Shown here one piece after another: positions 10,848 to 22,110 of a stretch of 64,000 nucleotides of DNA. Each line of letters opens with the position of its first letter. Position 1 is the first letter of the stretch. Position numbers and translations under genes: made by a program. This DNA comes from Linanthus parryae. Taxonomy: Eukaryota; Streptophyta; Magnoliopsida; Ericales; Polemoniaceae. The notes beneath the pieces are model-generated. The model was not told where the DNA came from, made no database searches, and worked only from the letters and a program-made list of their open reading frames with translations. Location: positions 92,415,935 to 92,479,934 of the forward strand of contig JALGPY010000006.1 in assembly GCA_023055425.1 (NCBI GenBank). The letters are read 5' to 3'.

Positions 10848-12620
10848 ATGGAGCGCAAATCAGCCATAATTCAGCAATAGGGAAAGCCCTCTGGCAGATC
10901 CAAGAAGAGAGCAAATAAGAAGGAGAAGATAGTGATTTCTGATTCCGATTCGGAAAACACTCAAAGTTTGCATGAGGATACCCCTCCTGCAAAGAAGTCC
11001 AGAATAGAGAAGGGAGATGAAGGCTCAAGTGTTGATCCACAACAAGAGACTCAGGGTGGTGATCAACCTAGGTCAGAGAAGAAGAAAGGGGGAGAAAAGA
11101 AGAAGACTGGTGAATAGGAAAAAGGGAAATCAACTCAGGAAAGCCAGAAGAAACCAACTGAAGGAGGACAAGAAAAGACCAAACCCTCAGAGAAGAAGAC
11201 TAGGGTTAAGCAAGTTGCTGCTGCAACTAAGAAGGGATATCAAGGTAAGAATGTACTTCCCACATAGTGGTTTGTTAGTTCTGAGGCTAGAACTGTTTGG
11301 ATGCAAGGTTATGCTTCATCTAAGGTAGCTTTCTGTAGCATGATTTCTGATGACTTATTGGATAAACTGGACATAGAATGCATGAGAAAGTTGAGAGAAG
11401 CTGCTGTTTGGAAGGTTCTAAATCCTAGTTCAAAGGTTTATCCTAGGTTAACTAGGTTATTCTATCTGAACTTGGTTTCTGAAGGTGATGATAGAATGGT
11501 ATTAACTTCAAAAGTGGCTGGTGTGGATTTGAGGTTAGATCATAGGACTTTTGCCAAAGTCTTGGGAATTCCTAGGAAATACAATGTTGGTGATTATCCT
11601 GATAGGAAGGAGTGTCTGGATAAGGAAAAGGAGATTTTCTTTATTGAAGGTGTTCCCTCTGGTCCAAAGCAGTTGACACACTCTGTGCTCAACTGTGAAG
11701 CCCAAATCTTGTTTACTATTCTGATGAGGAGTGTAGTTCCTAGGGAAAACTCAAGGGAGTTAGTAACTGATAAGGTTCTGATTTTTATGTATCTGATATC
11801 TCAAGGGTTTGAGATAGACTTGCCAACAGTTGTTATGGAGCATATGATTTGTTGTGCAACCAGGACTAGAAACCATCCTCTTCCATATGCCAACTTGTTA
11901 CCTCTTTTCTTTGAATATTTTGATGTGGCTATGAAAGGAGAAGAAAAGATTACTGAAGATTTTGGGTTGATAGATGATACTGCACTTCAGAGGATTGGAT
12001 TAGTTCAGACTGGGAAAGGGCATTGGAAATTTTATTCTGTTTTGTCAAAGGAAGAACTAGCTGAGAAGGAGTTTTTGAAGCCTAAGGGGACTGCATCTGG
12101 GAAAGGACAAGCCAATGAGGATTACTCTCTGCTGGTTGAGAAGTTAGAAGATCAGCAGGTTGAGATTGAAGATCTCAGAAAATGGTTATTTGACCTGTCA
12201 ACTTAATTTAACCAGTTCAAGGGCTTGATGAATTCTATGAATGGGAAGCTGGATGTTGTCATCAAGGGCTTGAATCTGGATAAGATACCTTCTGCTACTA
12301 GTCATGACACCAGTGTGGATTCAGAAGAGAAGCTAGGAGATTTTCTGAAGAAGAAGAGGAAGAAGCCAATTCCAGTTGTGCTAACTTCAAAAGATTTGTA
12401 TGAATAAATTGATGAAGAAGATTCAAGTGAAGACACAGGTGTTGATGCAGCTACAGAAGTAGATTCAGTACAGGCTAAGAAGAAAGTGGATGAGATAATC
12501 CAAGAAGTGGTTGCTGAAGTGGAAGCTGAACAAGAAGGTAATCAGTCTGCAGAAGATGCTGCAAGTGAAGAAGAAATTGGAGAAGGCTCAGAGAAAGGTC
12601 AGACATCAAAGAAGATGTGA
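10848..12620 (+). pseudogene. Extra sense-strand frame between pol and 3' LTR (function unknown)
   Basis: A single frame of 591 codons runs from the ATG at 10848 to the TGA at 12618. It has no frameshift but five in-frame stops (10878, 11115, 11265, 12204, 12405). The first 150 residues are rich in Lys, Ser and Glu with NLS-like basic clusters (RSKKRANKKEK, KKSRIEK). Residues about 150-420 look like a folded domain (for example TRLFYLNLV, FAKVLGIPRKY, FMYLISQGF, PYANLLPLFFEYF). The tail is a predicted coiled coil followed by a lysine- and acid-rich end. The middle resembles what is often annotated as a putative plant transposon protein domain. The position matches the envelope-like or additional frames known in some Sireviruses, but I see no clear signal peptide or membrane segment, so I do not call it envelope. 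A CT-rich leader and CCCTAAACCCTAAA lie just upstream of the start. Confidence 0.75.
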
Positions 12621-13027
12621 AGATCAGAGACTGCCAAAGCCTTGACCCTCTATCTCTTTCTCTTCTATCTTTTCTGTTCTCAAGGCCTTGACTTTTTAGC
12701 TTTTTTTTTCTGTTTTAAGTTTATTTTCAGACTCTGAGTAATGATCCAACATTTCTTCAACTTTATTTGATGAATGTCAAAAAGGGGGAGAATTTATGTA
12801 TGGGTTCTTTTGTGTTTGCAGTATTTAGAATAATAATAATAAGAATGCTTAGTTGTTTTGTGGTTTAATCAGTTGCGTACTTATATTTTGAGATAATTTG
12901 TAATGTTTATTCTTACTGGTTATCTGTTTGGGTTCAGTATATATTGTATCTGCAAATTGTGGTTATCTAATTTTTGAATATGAGTGGCAGGAAGATCTAT
13001 ACAAGACTGTAGCTTTTGTCTTTCATC

Positions 13028-13037
13028 AAGGGGGAGA
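13028..13037 (+). promoter_or_regulatory. Polypurine tract
   Basis: AAGGGGGAGA lies one base before the 3' LTR at 13039, in the position that primes plus-strand cDNA synthesis. Confidence 0.85.
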
Positions 13038-13038
13038 T

Positions 13039-14572
13039 TGTTGAATCAAGATACCTGAATGTGTTTTGGTTGGTAATTGTTTTGAGTGATGAAAGACAAA
13101 AGAAAAAGACAAAATACAAAGACAGAAGACTAAGACATAAGCAGAAAAGCATCTCAGTTATCTCAAGGCCTTGAGATATTGACTGAACTTCAAAGCCTTG
13201 AGTTATTCTATTCTGCTATATGTTCTAACAATTCTGTGTTGCAGATTCGATATCTGATTATACAAATCAGTGGTTTACTGCATATACTTTTGGATTATAC
13301 TATTTATATATCTAACACAATTGCAGATGATCAGAAAAGGAAGAATCAAAGTTATCTGGGTTTAACTTTGAAATTTTGTGAAGCAGGTTCAGAGCTCCAA
13401 GGCTTTGAGATGTGCCTTGAGCTGCTGACAGTTTTTACAGAACTTAGTTGATTCTTTCTTGCAGGTTGTGATTCTTAGTATTGTGATTATTTACTCACTT
13501 ATAAGTGTCTTAAACTTGTATTTCATGATTCATATGTTTTAGAAGATATACAGGTTATTGTTCTAAGTCTGTTAAACAGTTTTATCAGAAACTATTTAAC
13601 CAAACAGTCATAGCATTGTTATCTTTCTGGATTTTGTTGTTGCTGTGTTTCAATGCTGTTGCAGGGTTGTTAAACTTGCAGGAACAATCTCAAAAAACTC
13701 CAACGGATATTCACTTGAAGCTGTTTGAATTTCAGTTGAAAACAGAAAGAGGATTTGTAGGAACTGAGATCCTAAAATCTCTCAATCAGTTGCAGCTGTG
13801 GATAAAAGAGACTGGTTTGAATTTTAAAGCAGAGAGAGGCTTGCAGAATACTCAGAGAGGTGTAAAAAAATCGTGGTAGATCATTTATTCAAACACACAA
13901 TCATTCAAGCTTCATTCCAGATTCCTGAAGATCAAATCAATCCAGTTTTCCAGAAGAACACATCCAGGCTTCAACAGCTTATCTTCATACTGTGTTCTTC
14001 ACTTGTACTCCTATCTGTGTATCTCTAGATTATCTTAAACCTCACCTAACCTAGTGGTTGGTTGCTCAAGTGAGCAACAAGAGGTTCTTGTTAGCTCAAC
14101 AGTTAGTAGATGTAACTAGATAGGTTTGGAACCACAAGCTGTATAGGTGTAAGGGAAATCACTTAGGCTTGAAGATCTAGGGCTGTTTCTGTGTGAGTAA
14201 TAAGAAGTGTTAGCCCAATCCTGGTGGGATTAGATCCCTCAGGTAGAGATTAGGTCCATTGGGACTGAACTATGTAAATTGCTTTGTGTTCTTTACTTTA
14301 CAGTTTGATTATTATCTACTGCACACAACTCAAATCAAACTAGGGTTCAAAAGCTGTTTAGAATCGTTCACAGTTCAAGGCCTTGAAGCTTACTATTTTT
14401 CCTTTGTAAGTTTCAGACAGTTTACTAAAATCTCAAGGCCTTCAGATTTGAGTTTCACACAAAGTCTTTCTGTTAAACTTTAGGTTTTGCAAAAAGTTTC
14501 CATACTCTATTCACCCCCCCCCCCCTTCTAGAGTATTTAGGTCCTGTATTTAGTCTACATTACACACTTTCA
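13039..14572 (+). repeat. 3' LTR of the Sirevirus-like element
   Basis: Matches 3736-5267 along its full length with scattered substitutions. It holds the family palindrome at 13159-13178 (perfect 20-mer), 13190, about 13398, 14374-14387 and 14432. The 20-mer is degraded in the 5' LTR (3857-3874), while the 22-mer of the 5' LTR is degraded here. Confidence 0.92.
13159..13178. repeat. 20-bp perfect palindrome in the 3' LTR
   Basis: TATCTCAAGGCCTTGAGATA is fully self-complementary. Confidence 0.92.
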
Positions 14573-14773
14573 AAATGTGTATATGTGTGTGTGTGTGTGT
14601 ATATATATAAGAACGATCTACGAAATCGTTCCGCGAATTGGCTAAGCGAATTTGATTTAACTAAGCGATCCGAAGAAGCCTACCCCTAGCGTACCGCGAT
14701 CCGGTCACCCTAGCGTACCGCAATCTAGAACCCGTACCGCGAACCGGAGCGAACTACGATCCAGGTAACCTAG
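14573..14773. other. Microsatellite right half and short unknown segment
   Basis: GT and AT repeats fill about 14577-14608. After that comes a short GC-richer segment with imperfect repeats of CCCTAGCGTACCGC (about 14686 and 14710) and CCCGTACCGCG (14729). No gene is seen. It ends where the truncated LTR begins. Confidence 0.6.
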
Positions 14774-16210
14774 ATCTTGCCTTTATGTGTTGCATTAGAC
14801 ATCTCATTTGCATTCAATAAAGAATATAAGGAAAATGAAGTATGTGAATATAGGAAAAGTTAGTCCATATGCATCTAAGAGATGTAGACATGTGCAATGC
14901 TTTGGTTGAATTCATGCTAAGTGATTACATGTGTGATTTGTAGCACTCTTCACTAGTTATATGAACACGAAGTTGATGATCATGTCCTTTAAGTTGGTTG
15001 AAATTGGACTCAGTAATGTTAAGTAAATGGATTAAGATCGCAAGGTGAGTTACCCTACCTCCCGAAGTTTGTACCGAACCTCAAGTTTCTTACAAGCTTA
15101 TGTATGTTCATGTTTCCCTATTATGTATGTATGCTTTCGAATCAAGTAAACGTTATATTCCCCATGGATGCTAAAAATGATAAATGTTGATTCATAAGAT
15201 AAAACAGGCTTTCAGAAAGGCCACGGTACTGGAGTGAAACCCCCTGTCGGGTATAGGAAGGCTACGACCCTTTTGCCAGGGCAATATAAGCAGGCAACGC
15301 GTCGCCTCACGATCCGTCGCGACGGACATGTCCTTACGTTACGTTATGTTAAGTCATGAAGGTTACACGGGCCATAAGATAAGAAACTAAGCAAGTAAGT
15401 TCAAGTACGTTATGGTCTCCACATGAGACAAAGCAAGGTTCCTACTTGGAACAATGTGATTCACACGACTCAAGTTATGCTTTACGTTATACTTTCTTTA
15501 TGTTACAAGTTTTGTGTATGAAAGCCACGATCTTTCAAGTTTCCCAAGTATATGTATGTATGACTATGACTTATGTTCATGTCGCTCCATGAGAGAGTTA
15601 GCCCTTTTCGTTTTCCAAACCTACGGAGGGGCGTAGATGTAACTCACTGAGCTAGTTGAGCTCACCCTTTTACGTTACCATTTTTTCCAGGTTTTAAGGA
15701 CACGTAGAGCAAGAAGTAGTAAGGCGTTAATTTGATATGTGATAACGTGCTCCGTGACGTATATGTGCTTAGACATTTTTGGAATGCTAGTCGACCTGGA
15801 GCTATGGTAGATTACATGATTGTAATTTGTTTAAGTACGTAAGAGTTGTATAATTATGTATATAAGACTTTATTTGAGCCCTTGTATGATACCTAGAAAC
15901 ATTCCCGAGTTATGCTCTGTATACGTTATGAGTCAAGAGGGCTAAACGATATTGATTTTGTACTTCCAAGTTCAAACTTTATTTGTTTTGAGCAAATTTA
16001 CAATTCAAATTGTTTATCAAGACGGCCCCAAGTAAATTGTTATTTACGCTTCCGCAAACTTTTTCAAATACATTTTTTATCACGACTTTTATAAATTAAT
16101 TTATTTAGCCTCTCGACAAGTCAAAGCCGCACCGGCATGTCGCGCCCTCCTCCCGTTAACACAAAGCCTTATAGTTAATTAATCAGAGTTGGCGGGAGGG
16201 GTGTGTGACA
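14774..16210 (+). repeat. Truncated left LTR of the LARD-like element
   Basis: Aligns with 19141-20573 from ATCTTGCCTTTATG to GTGACA. Similarity stops abruptly at 14774. Confidence 0.88.
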
Positions 16211-16214
16211 TTTT

Positions 16215-16226
16215 TGGTATCAGAGC
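16215..16226 (+). promoter_or_regulatory. Primer binding site, initiator tRNA-Met type
   Basis: TGGTATCAGAGC lies four bases after the LTR end at 16210. Confidence 0.85.
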
Positions 16227-17606
16227 ATTAGGTTATTTTAGAAACCCATTATGTGCTTACTAGTGTGAAAATTGTACGCATGCTAAGTGCTTGATTCTAT
16301 ACTATGTTAGTATGACACAAATATTAAAAATATTCCAAGATAATAAGTTAGATCCCATGTTTATATGATTCTATGTGACGTATGTGGGTAAGTATCGATT
16401 TATATGATTTAGTGAATTAGGTTTAAGTAGTCATGTAAGATCATGGTCGGAGTTAACTTGATTCCTTTTAGATACATGAATATTTCTTATGCATGGGGAT
16501 TGCTTTACTTTCTTTAGCCATGACTAAGATAAGAAAACTGAATGTAAGTTTCAAGAGAATGGTTAAGCTAGGAGCATGTCTCATATGAACAAGATAAGAA
16601 ATATGTTTATGCTAAGGGTTCGTAGATAAGTATAGTTACGTGGTTATCACTTCTTGTATGTTTGCCTAAGTAAAGTGATAAGCTGGGTATTTGAAATGTT
16701 ATAGTATGATAAGTGTGTTTATGTGATTCAAATGCTATCATGACGTCTCTTTCATTTATGTAGGGTGCTATATATGTAAATGCATGTACATGTTATGTGA
16801 AGATCATAAAAACTATGTATGCTATGTTTCTCGATTATGTATGATGTTAAAAAAATTGAAAAATATAACATGCTTTGAACTATGTTACTGAATATTCTAA
16901 TTGGAGTGTGTATATGCGGCAAGTGTGATTTTCATGTCCAAAATAAAGTTGTAAAAAAATGTTTGTTATGTTATGTCGTTACACGTTATGTTATGTCCAA
17001 GTATGTGCTTGAAGTATACTTTTATTTGTACCAATTGAGCATATAAGTTATGTGATGTATTATGCGTGAGTTATGCATGCCATGTATATTCTGTGTTCGA
17101 TAAGTGATTTTTACATGTAACATGCATATTATTAAGTAAATTAATTTTAATATGAGCATGTCGAAAGTTCAACCGACCTGCGAATGTCAAGTGTTTGGGC
17201 CGCTAATGTGCAAGTTGGACGAGCAGCTATATCACTACGATGCTATAAGTTTTTCCCACTGTGTTGTACGTTCCAACGAGGACTTCTGACATAATTACGA
17301 GCTTGCCGGAGCGGTACAAAGTGTGACGAAACGATGTATTGTTCCCTCTCGTAAGCGTGAAAGACAGGACCTCTGAAACAATTACGAGCTTGTTGGAGCG
17401 GTACAAGGTCTGACGACACTGCGTATTGTTCCTTCTCGTACGCGTGACAGGCTTGATGCATTTGTCAGCCTGAGTTGAAGGGTAAGACGACCAAAAATGA
17501 TAAGTTGTGCATTGATGTCATGCTAGTTAGAATCTTATATGATTTCATTCATGTTAGAAATGCGTTAAGCGAATTCGAGGACAAATTCTTTATAATGTGG
17601 GGAGAA
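16227..17606 (+). other. Non-coding interior of the LARD-like element
   Basis: No coding frame with recognisable protein features is present. The sequence is AT-rich with many TATG words. A tandem duplication of about 87 bp lies at 17278-17451, and a purine tract GTGGGGAGAA precedes the right LTR at 17607. Confidence 0.7.
17278..17451. repeat. Tandem duplication, two units of about 87 bp
   Basis: Each unit contains ATTACGAGCTTG, GGAGCGGTACAA and TATTGTTCC in the same order (ATTACGAG at 17294 and 17381). The units differ by about 15 percent, so the duplication is not new. Confidence 0.8.
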
Positions 17607-20573
17607 TGTAATAACCAACATTTATAAGTCATGTTAGCACGTTAATAATACGTGATTATATGTTAACATTTCATTTAACGGTTTACTATTAGCTCATGTA
17701 AAGTAGTTTTGAAATATAGTTGAATGCATTGTTGTAATATTCGAGTTTCATCTTGTGAAGTACGTGATAATAAATTATAAAACTAGTTAGATTAAATGAC
17801 TAGTTTAGTAAATGTTAATTGTTGGTTGCTTAAGTTTCTAATTGAATGCATTGGTTCATGTATACAAGTATTACGTGCTAGTTTCCTATCAAGTGCGTAG
17901 CCATATTCGTGTATGTTACAGATTAACGATCGCGTATAATAGTTAAGTTGATGCAATTGTTGCACTAAGTCAAACCCATGTGCATTTCCAAAGCTCCACA
18001 CTTGTCACCCCTCCATACAAGTGTCACATATCTCTCATTACACATGTAACTCTCTCCCTAGTCTCTTGGACATATAAAAGACACTAAGTGCATCTTTCCC
18101 CTTATTTTTTCCATAATTTTTTCTCTCTAGAAAGTCTTTCAAGCTCTCATTTCTCTCTTCTTCACCTCAATCCCGGTTTTGTTCCAGACCCACCAAAAAT
18201 ATGGTCCAAACATCAAGTTTTTGAGGTTCTAAGTTATGAAAAGTCATCTTGGGTGTTATTATATCAAGTGGGTAGCAATTTTTGAGCATCTTCTTCAACA
18301 TTGAAACCCATAGAGCCATAAATCATCACTTCTCCATAACCCTTCTCAAGAAATTCATGAGTAAGATGGGTAAGTTCAAGTCATTGCATATACATCATGA
18401 TTTTGGTTCTTCACATCTCATTCTTGTGATTTCATGTCAAATCTTAAGTTGCATGTTAGTGTATCATCATTATAAGACAATATTTTAGCAATGAACATCT
18501 CATTTGTATGCTAGAATGGTGAATTTCTAGTTTCATATTTTTGATTCATCACCATCTTCATGATCTATATACACGCATGAAAGAAATTAGGAAGCAAGAT
18601 CACCTAGTAGTGTAAATCATGTTTTACAAGTTATATTCATGCTATGTCTTTGAATTATCTTGCATATATGTCTTAGGGTCTTAATTGGGGCTAGAGGCAT
18701 GAGTTTCTTTGAAAATGTTTGAATAAAATGAAAGAAGAAACAAGAATTTTTGGACAGAAAAATCTGCTCTCGGGTAAAAGTTTTGACCCAACTTTAGAGG
18801 GACATAACTCACTCATATGAACTCGGTTTTGGGTGTTTTCGGTACCGTTTCAAAGCTATATGTGTGTACTATCATTTTAAGGTATTTTTATGCTAAAATA
18901 CCCTCTGGATTTTCTATAATATAAAAAATACTAAAGTATGTTCAATCTGAATTTTTTAAGTGCTTGACAGATTTTATTCCATGTTTGTTAATCAATTTGA
19001 GGTTCCTCCAATCCATGAAATGTCATGAAAATAAGCATGCATGTGATTGAATATGTCTATTTTATGGTGTAAAAACTTAGAAGTTAAGCAAGTTTGTCAA
19101 GCTATTTTATGTATGTTTTATTTTTAGCTCATAATATGTCATCTTGCCTTTATGTGTTGCATTAGACATCTCATTTGCATTCAATAAAGAATATAAGGAA
19201 CATGAAGTATGTGAATATAGGAAAAGATAGTCAATATGCATCTAAGATATGTAGAACATGTGCTATGCTTTGATTGAATTCATGCTAAGTGATTACATGT
19301 GTAATTTGTAGCACTCTTTGCTAGTTATATGACGACGGAGTTGATGATCACGTGCTTTAAGTTGGTTGAAATTGGACTAAGGAATGTTAAGTAAATGGAT
19401 TAAGCTCACAAGGTGAGTTACCCTACCTCCCGAAGTTTGTACCGAACCTCAAGTTTCTTACAAGCTTATGTATGTCCATGTTTCCCTATTATGTATGTAT
19501 GTATGCTTTCGAATCAACTAAACGTTCTATGCCCCATGGATGCTAATAAAAAAATAAAGGATGATTCATAAGATAAAACACGCTTTCAGAAAGGCCACTG
19601 TTCCGGAATGAAAACCTCTGTCGTGTATAGACAGGCTACGACCCTTTTGTCGGGGCAATATAAGCAGGCAACGCGTCGCCTCACGAGCCGTCGCAAGACA
19701 TGTCCCTACGTTACGTTATGTTAAGTCACGAAGGTTACACGGGCCGTAAGATAAGAAACTAAGCAAGTATGTTCAAGTACGTTATGGTCTCCACATGAGA
19801 CAAAGCAATGTTACTACTTGGAACAATATGATTCACACGACTCAAGTTATGCTTCACATTATACTTTCTTTATGTTACAAGTTATGTTTATGAAAGCCAC
19901 GATCTTTCAAGTTTCCCAAGTATATGTATGTATGACTATGCCTTATGTTCATGTCGCTCCATGGGAAAGTTAGCCCTTTTCGTTTTCCAAACCTACGGAG
20001 GGGCGTAGATGTAACTCACTGAGCTAGTTGAGCTCACCCTTTTACGTTACCCTTTTTTCAGGTTTTAAGGACACGTAGAGCAAGAAGTATCAAGGCGTTA
20101 ATTTGATATGTGATAACGTGCTCCGTGACGTATGTGTGCTTAGACATTGTTAGAATGCTAGTCGACTTGGAGCTATGGTTGATTACATGATTGTAATTTT
20201 TCTAAGTATGTAAGAGTTGTATAATTATGTATATAAGACTTTATTTGAGCCCTTGTATGATACCTAGAAACATTTCCGAGTTATGCTCTGTATACGTTAT
20301 GAGTCGAGAGGGCTAAACGATATTGATTTTAGTACTTCCAAGTTCAAACTTTATTTGTTTTGAGAAAATTTTACAATTCCAAGACGACCCCAAGTAAATT
20401 GTTATTTACGATTCCACAAACTTTTTCAAATACAATCTTTTAATCACGACTTTTAAAATTAACTTATTTAGCCTCTCGACAAGTCAAGGCCGCACCGGCA
20501 TGTCTCGCCGTCCTCCCGTTAACACAAAGCTTTATAGTTAATTAATCGGGATTGGCGGGAGGGGGGTGTGACA
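17607..20573 (+). repeat. Complete right LTR of the LARD-like element
   Basis: It begins TGTAATAACC after a purine tract and ends GTGTGACA. A TATA box (TATAAAAG at 18073-18080) marks the likely U3/R border about 470 bp in. Confidence 0.85.
18073..18080 (+). promoter_or_regulatory. TATA box of the LARD LTR promoter
   Basis: TATAAAAG, followed by a CT-rich leader of the kind seen in plant transcripts. Confidence 0.6.
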
Positions 20574-22110
20574 ACTTCATTCTTGAATTCTTTTAACATT
20601 TCAAAAGATTCGGATTTGGCCTTCATAAGGTATACAAATTCATATCTACTGAAATCATTAGTAAATGTAATGAAATAAAGATAACCACCTCTGGCAGGCA
20701 TGGGAAATAGCCCACACCCATCAGTATGTATGAGTGTCAATAACTCACGAGTCCTCTCTCATGTCTTCTTGCAAGGACACTTTGTCATTTTTCTTAATAA
20801 ACAAGATTCACATGTCTCACATGATTCATAATCAAACGAGTCCAGAAGTCCTTCCTTATGGAATCTAGAAATGTGTTTCTTGTTTATATGGCCTAAACGA
20901 GAAGGATATATAATCCATTAGACAATAAAGCATTAAAATAATGCAAACCATCAAAATAAATGGAGCAACATTTTTTAATAGAAAACATTTCTTATCCAAA
21001 CAAGAAATAGAAATAATTTTTTTGCTCATAGCAGGTACATAATAACAATTGTCTAATTCTAAAATAAGTCATGAAGGTAAAGATAACTCATAAACGCATA
21101 TGGCTAATGCAACAATTCTTGCTCCATTCCCTACGCGCAAGTATATCTCCCTTTTAGCTAATCGTCTGCTTCTCTTTAGATCCTGCACATTTCGACAAAG
21201 TTGAGATCCAGATCCAGTATCCAATACCCAGGATGAAGAGATAAACAGATTGACATCTATAATAAACTACTTGGTGTTGGTGGAATCACAATTACAAGCA
21301 TTTTATCTTCCAGATATTTTGGGCATTTCCTCTTCCAGTGACCAGTCTGGTTGTAGTAGTGGCATGCGCCCTTGAGTACTCCACCAGCGGGTTTTAAGGT
21401 AACGTTCCTTGGATTTTTCAATTGCCTTGCCTTTCCCTTTGGAGGTCGAAGAAACTCGCTCGCTCTTTCCTTTGTTAACCACCAGTAGGGCATTGCCTTT
21501 ATCATTATTTATGTTTTGTTCAGCTGTCCTCAACATATTGAGCAAATATGGCAGAGGCTTGTTGATCTAATTCATGTTATAGTTCATGATGAATTGTCCA
21601 TAACTATCCGACAACGATTTCAGGATGAGATTAGTGGCCAACTCTTGACCCACCGGAAACCACAAATGTATGAGATTCTCCTAGTACCCGATCATGCGCA
21701 ATACATGAGGTCCCACTGGGTTTCTCTCTGATAGATGACATTTGAACAACACCTTATATACTTCATACTGCTCATGCCTGGCCTGCTCTTGGAAGAGTTG
21801 CCTCAAATGTATGATCATATCATACACCTCCATGTTCTCATGTTGCTTTTGAAGGTCAGACTTCATGGTGCATAGCATCAAGAAAGTCACATCATTAGAA
21901 TCATCAACGATCTTCTGATGTGTCTTCCTGGAGGCAACAATATCATTTTCTGGCGCATCGGGAACTGGTTAGTCTAGAATGTACAGTTTCTTTTCTTGCT
22001 TGAGAACAATTCTCAAGTTTCTGTACCAGTCCAGAAAATTTATTCCAGATAGCTTGTCCTTCTCAAGGACTTATCGTATTGATTGTGTCGATGTCGATGG
22101 ATTGTTTTCC
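20574..22110 (-). pseudogene. Ty1/copia gag-protease-integrase remnant
   Basis: Read on the minus strand, gag starts at about 22110 (MENNPSTSTQSIR) and continues through FLDWYRNLRIVLKQEKK and KQHENMEVYDMIIHLRQLFQEQ (21681-21890). The knuckle CHYYNQTGHWKRKC (about 21310-21370) has Tyr in place of its second Cys. Protease follows with LDTGSGS (active-site codons near 21213-21221), then the integrase start (HTDGCGLFPMPARGGY, near 20700). The coding text ends at 20574, where the LARD element begins, so the second half of integrase, RT and RNase H are missing. Several stops and frameshifts separate the pieces. It belongs with the primer site at 23733-23747 and the split LTR at 23759-28245. Confidence 0.85.

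Larger units (their letters stand above)
3736..14572 (+). mobile_element. Ty1/copia LTR retrotransposon, Sirevirus-like, with extra 3' frame
   Basis: An almost complete 10.8-kb copia element. It has LTRs of 1532 and 1534 bp that begin TGTTGAATC and end ACTTTCA, a primer site matching initiator tRNA-Met, gag with two zinc knuckles, pol in the order protease, integrase, RT, RNase H, an extra frame after pol, and a polypurine tract. The second knuckle far down a long gag, the Ser/Asp-rich gag segment and the long 3' extra region are Sirevirus traits. Flanking 5-mers are ACATG and AAATG, a target duplication with one change. LTR identity is high but not complete: I count 7 differences in about 145 aligned bases near 3900-4045, and fewer elsewhere. 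The element cannot be autonomous now, because gag, pol and the extra frame all carry breaks. Confidence 0.92.
14774..20573 (+). mobile_element. Non-coding LTR element (LARD-like), 5'-truncated
   Basis: The direct repeats 14774-16210 and 19141-20573 are the 3' parts of two LTRs. The right LTR is complete (17607-20573, about 2967 bp, TGTAATAACC to GTGTGACA). The left has lost roughly its first 1.5 kb. Between them lie a TGGTATCAGAGC primer site, about 1.4 kb without a coding frame, and a purine tract. Long LTRs around a short non-coding interior define the LARD type of non-autonomous element, usually gypsy-derived. The right end sits inside a minus-strand copia integrase. The left end abuts unrelated DNA, so a deletion or recombination removed the left border together with its flank. 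Confidence 0.8.

Noticed and set aside
10848..12620. Calling the extra frame an envelope gene
   Set aside because: Only the position suggests it. No clear signal peptide or transmembrane segment is visible.
17243..17461. Minus-strand frame in the LARD interior with two similar halves
   Set aside because: The similarity is the 87-bp tandem duplication. There is no protein family match, and the element otherwise has no coding.
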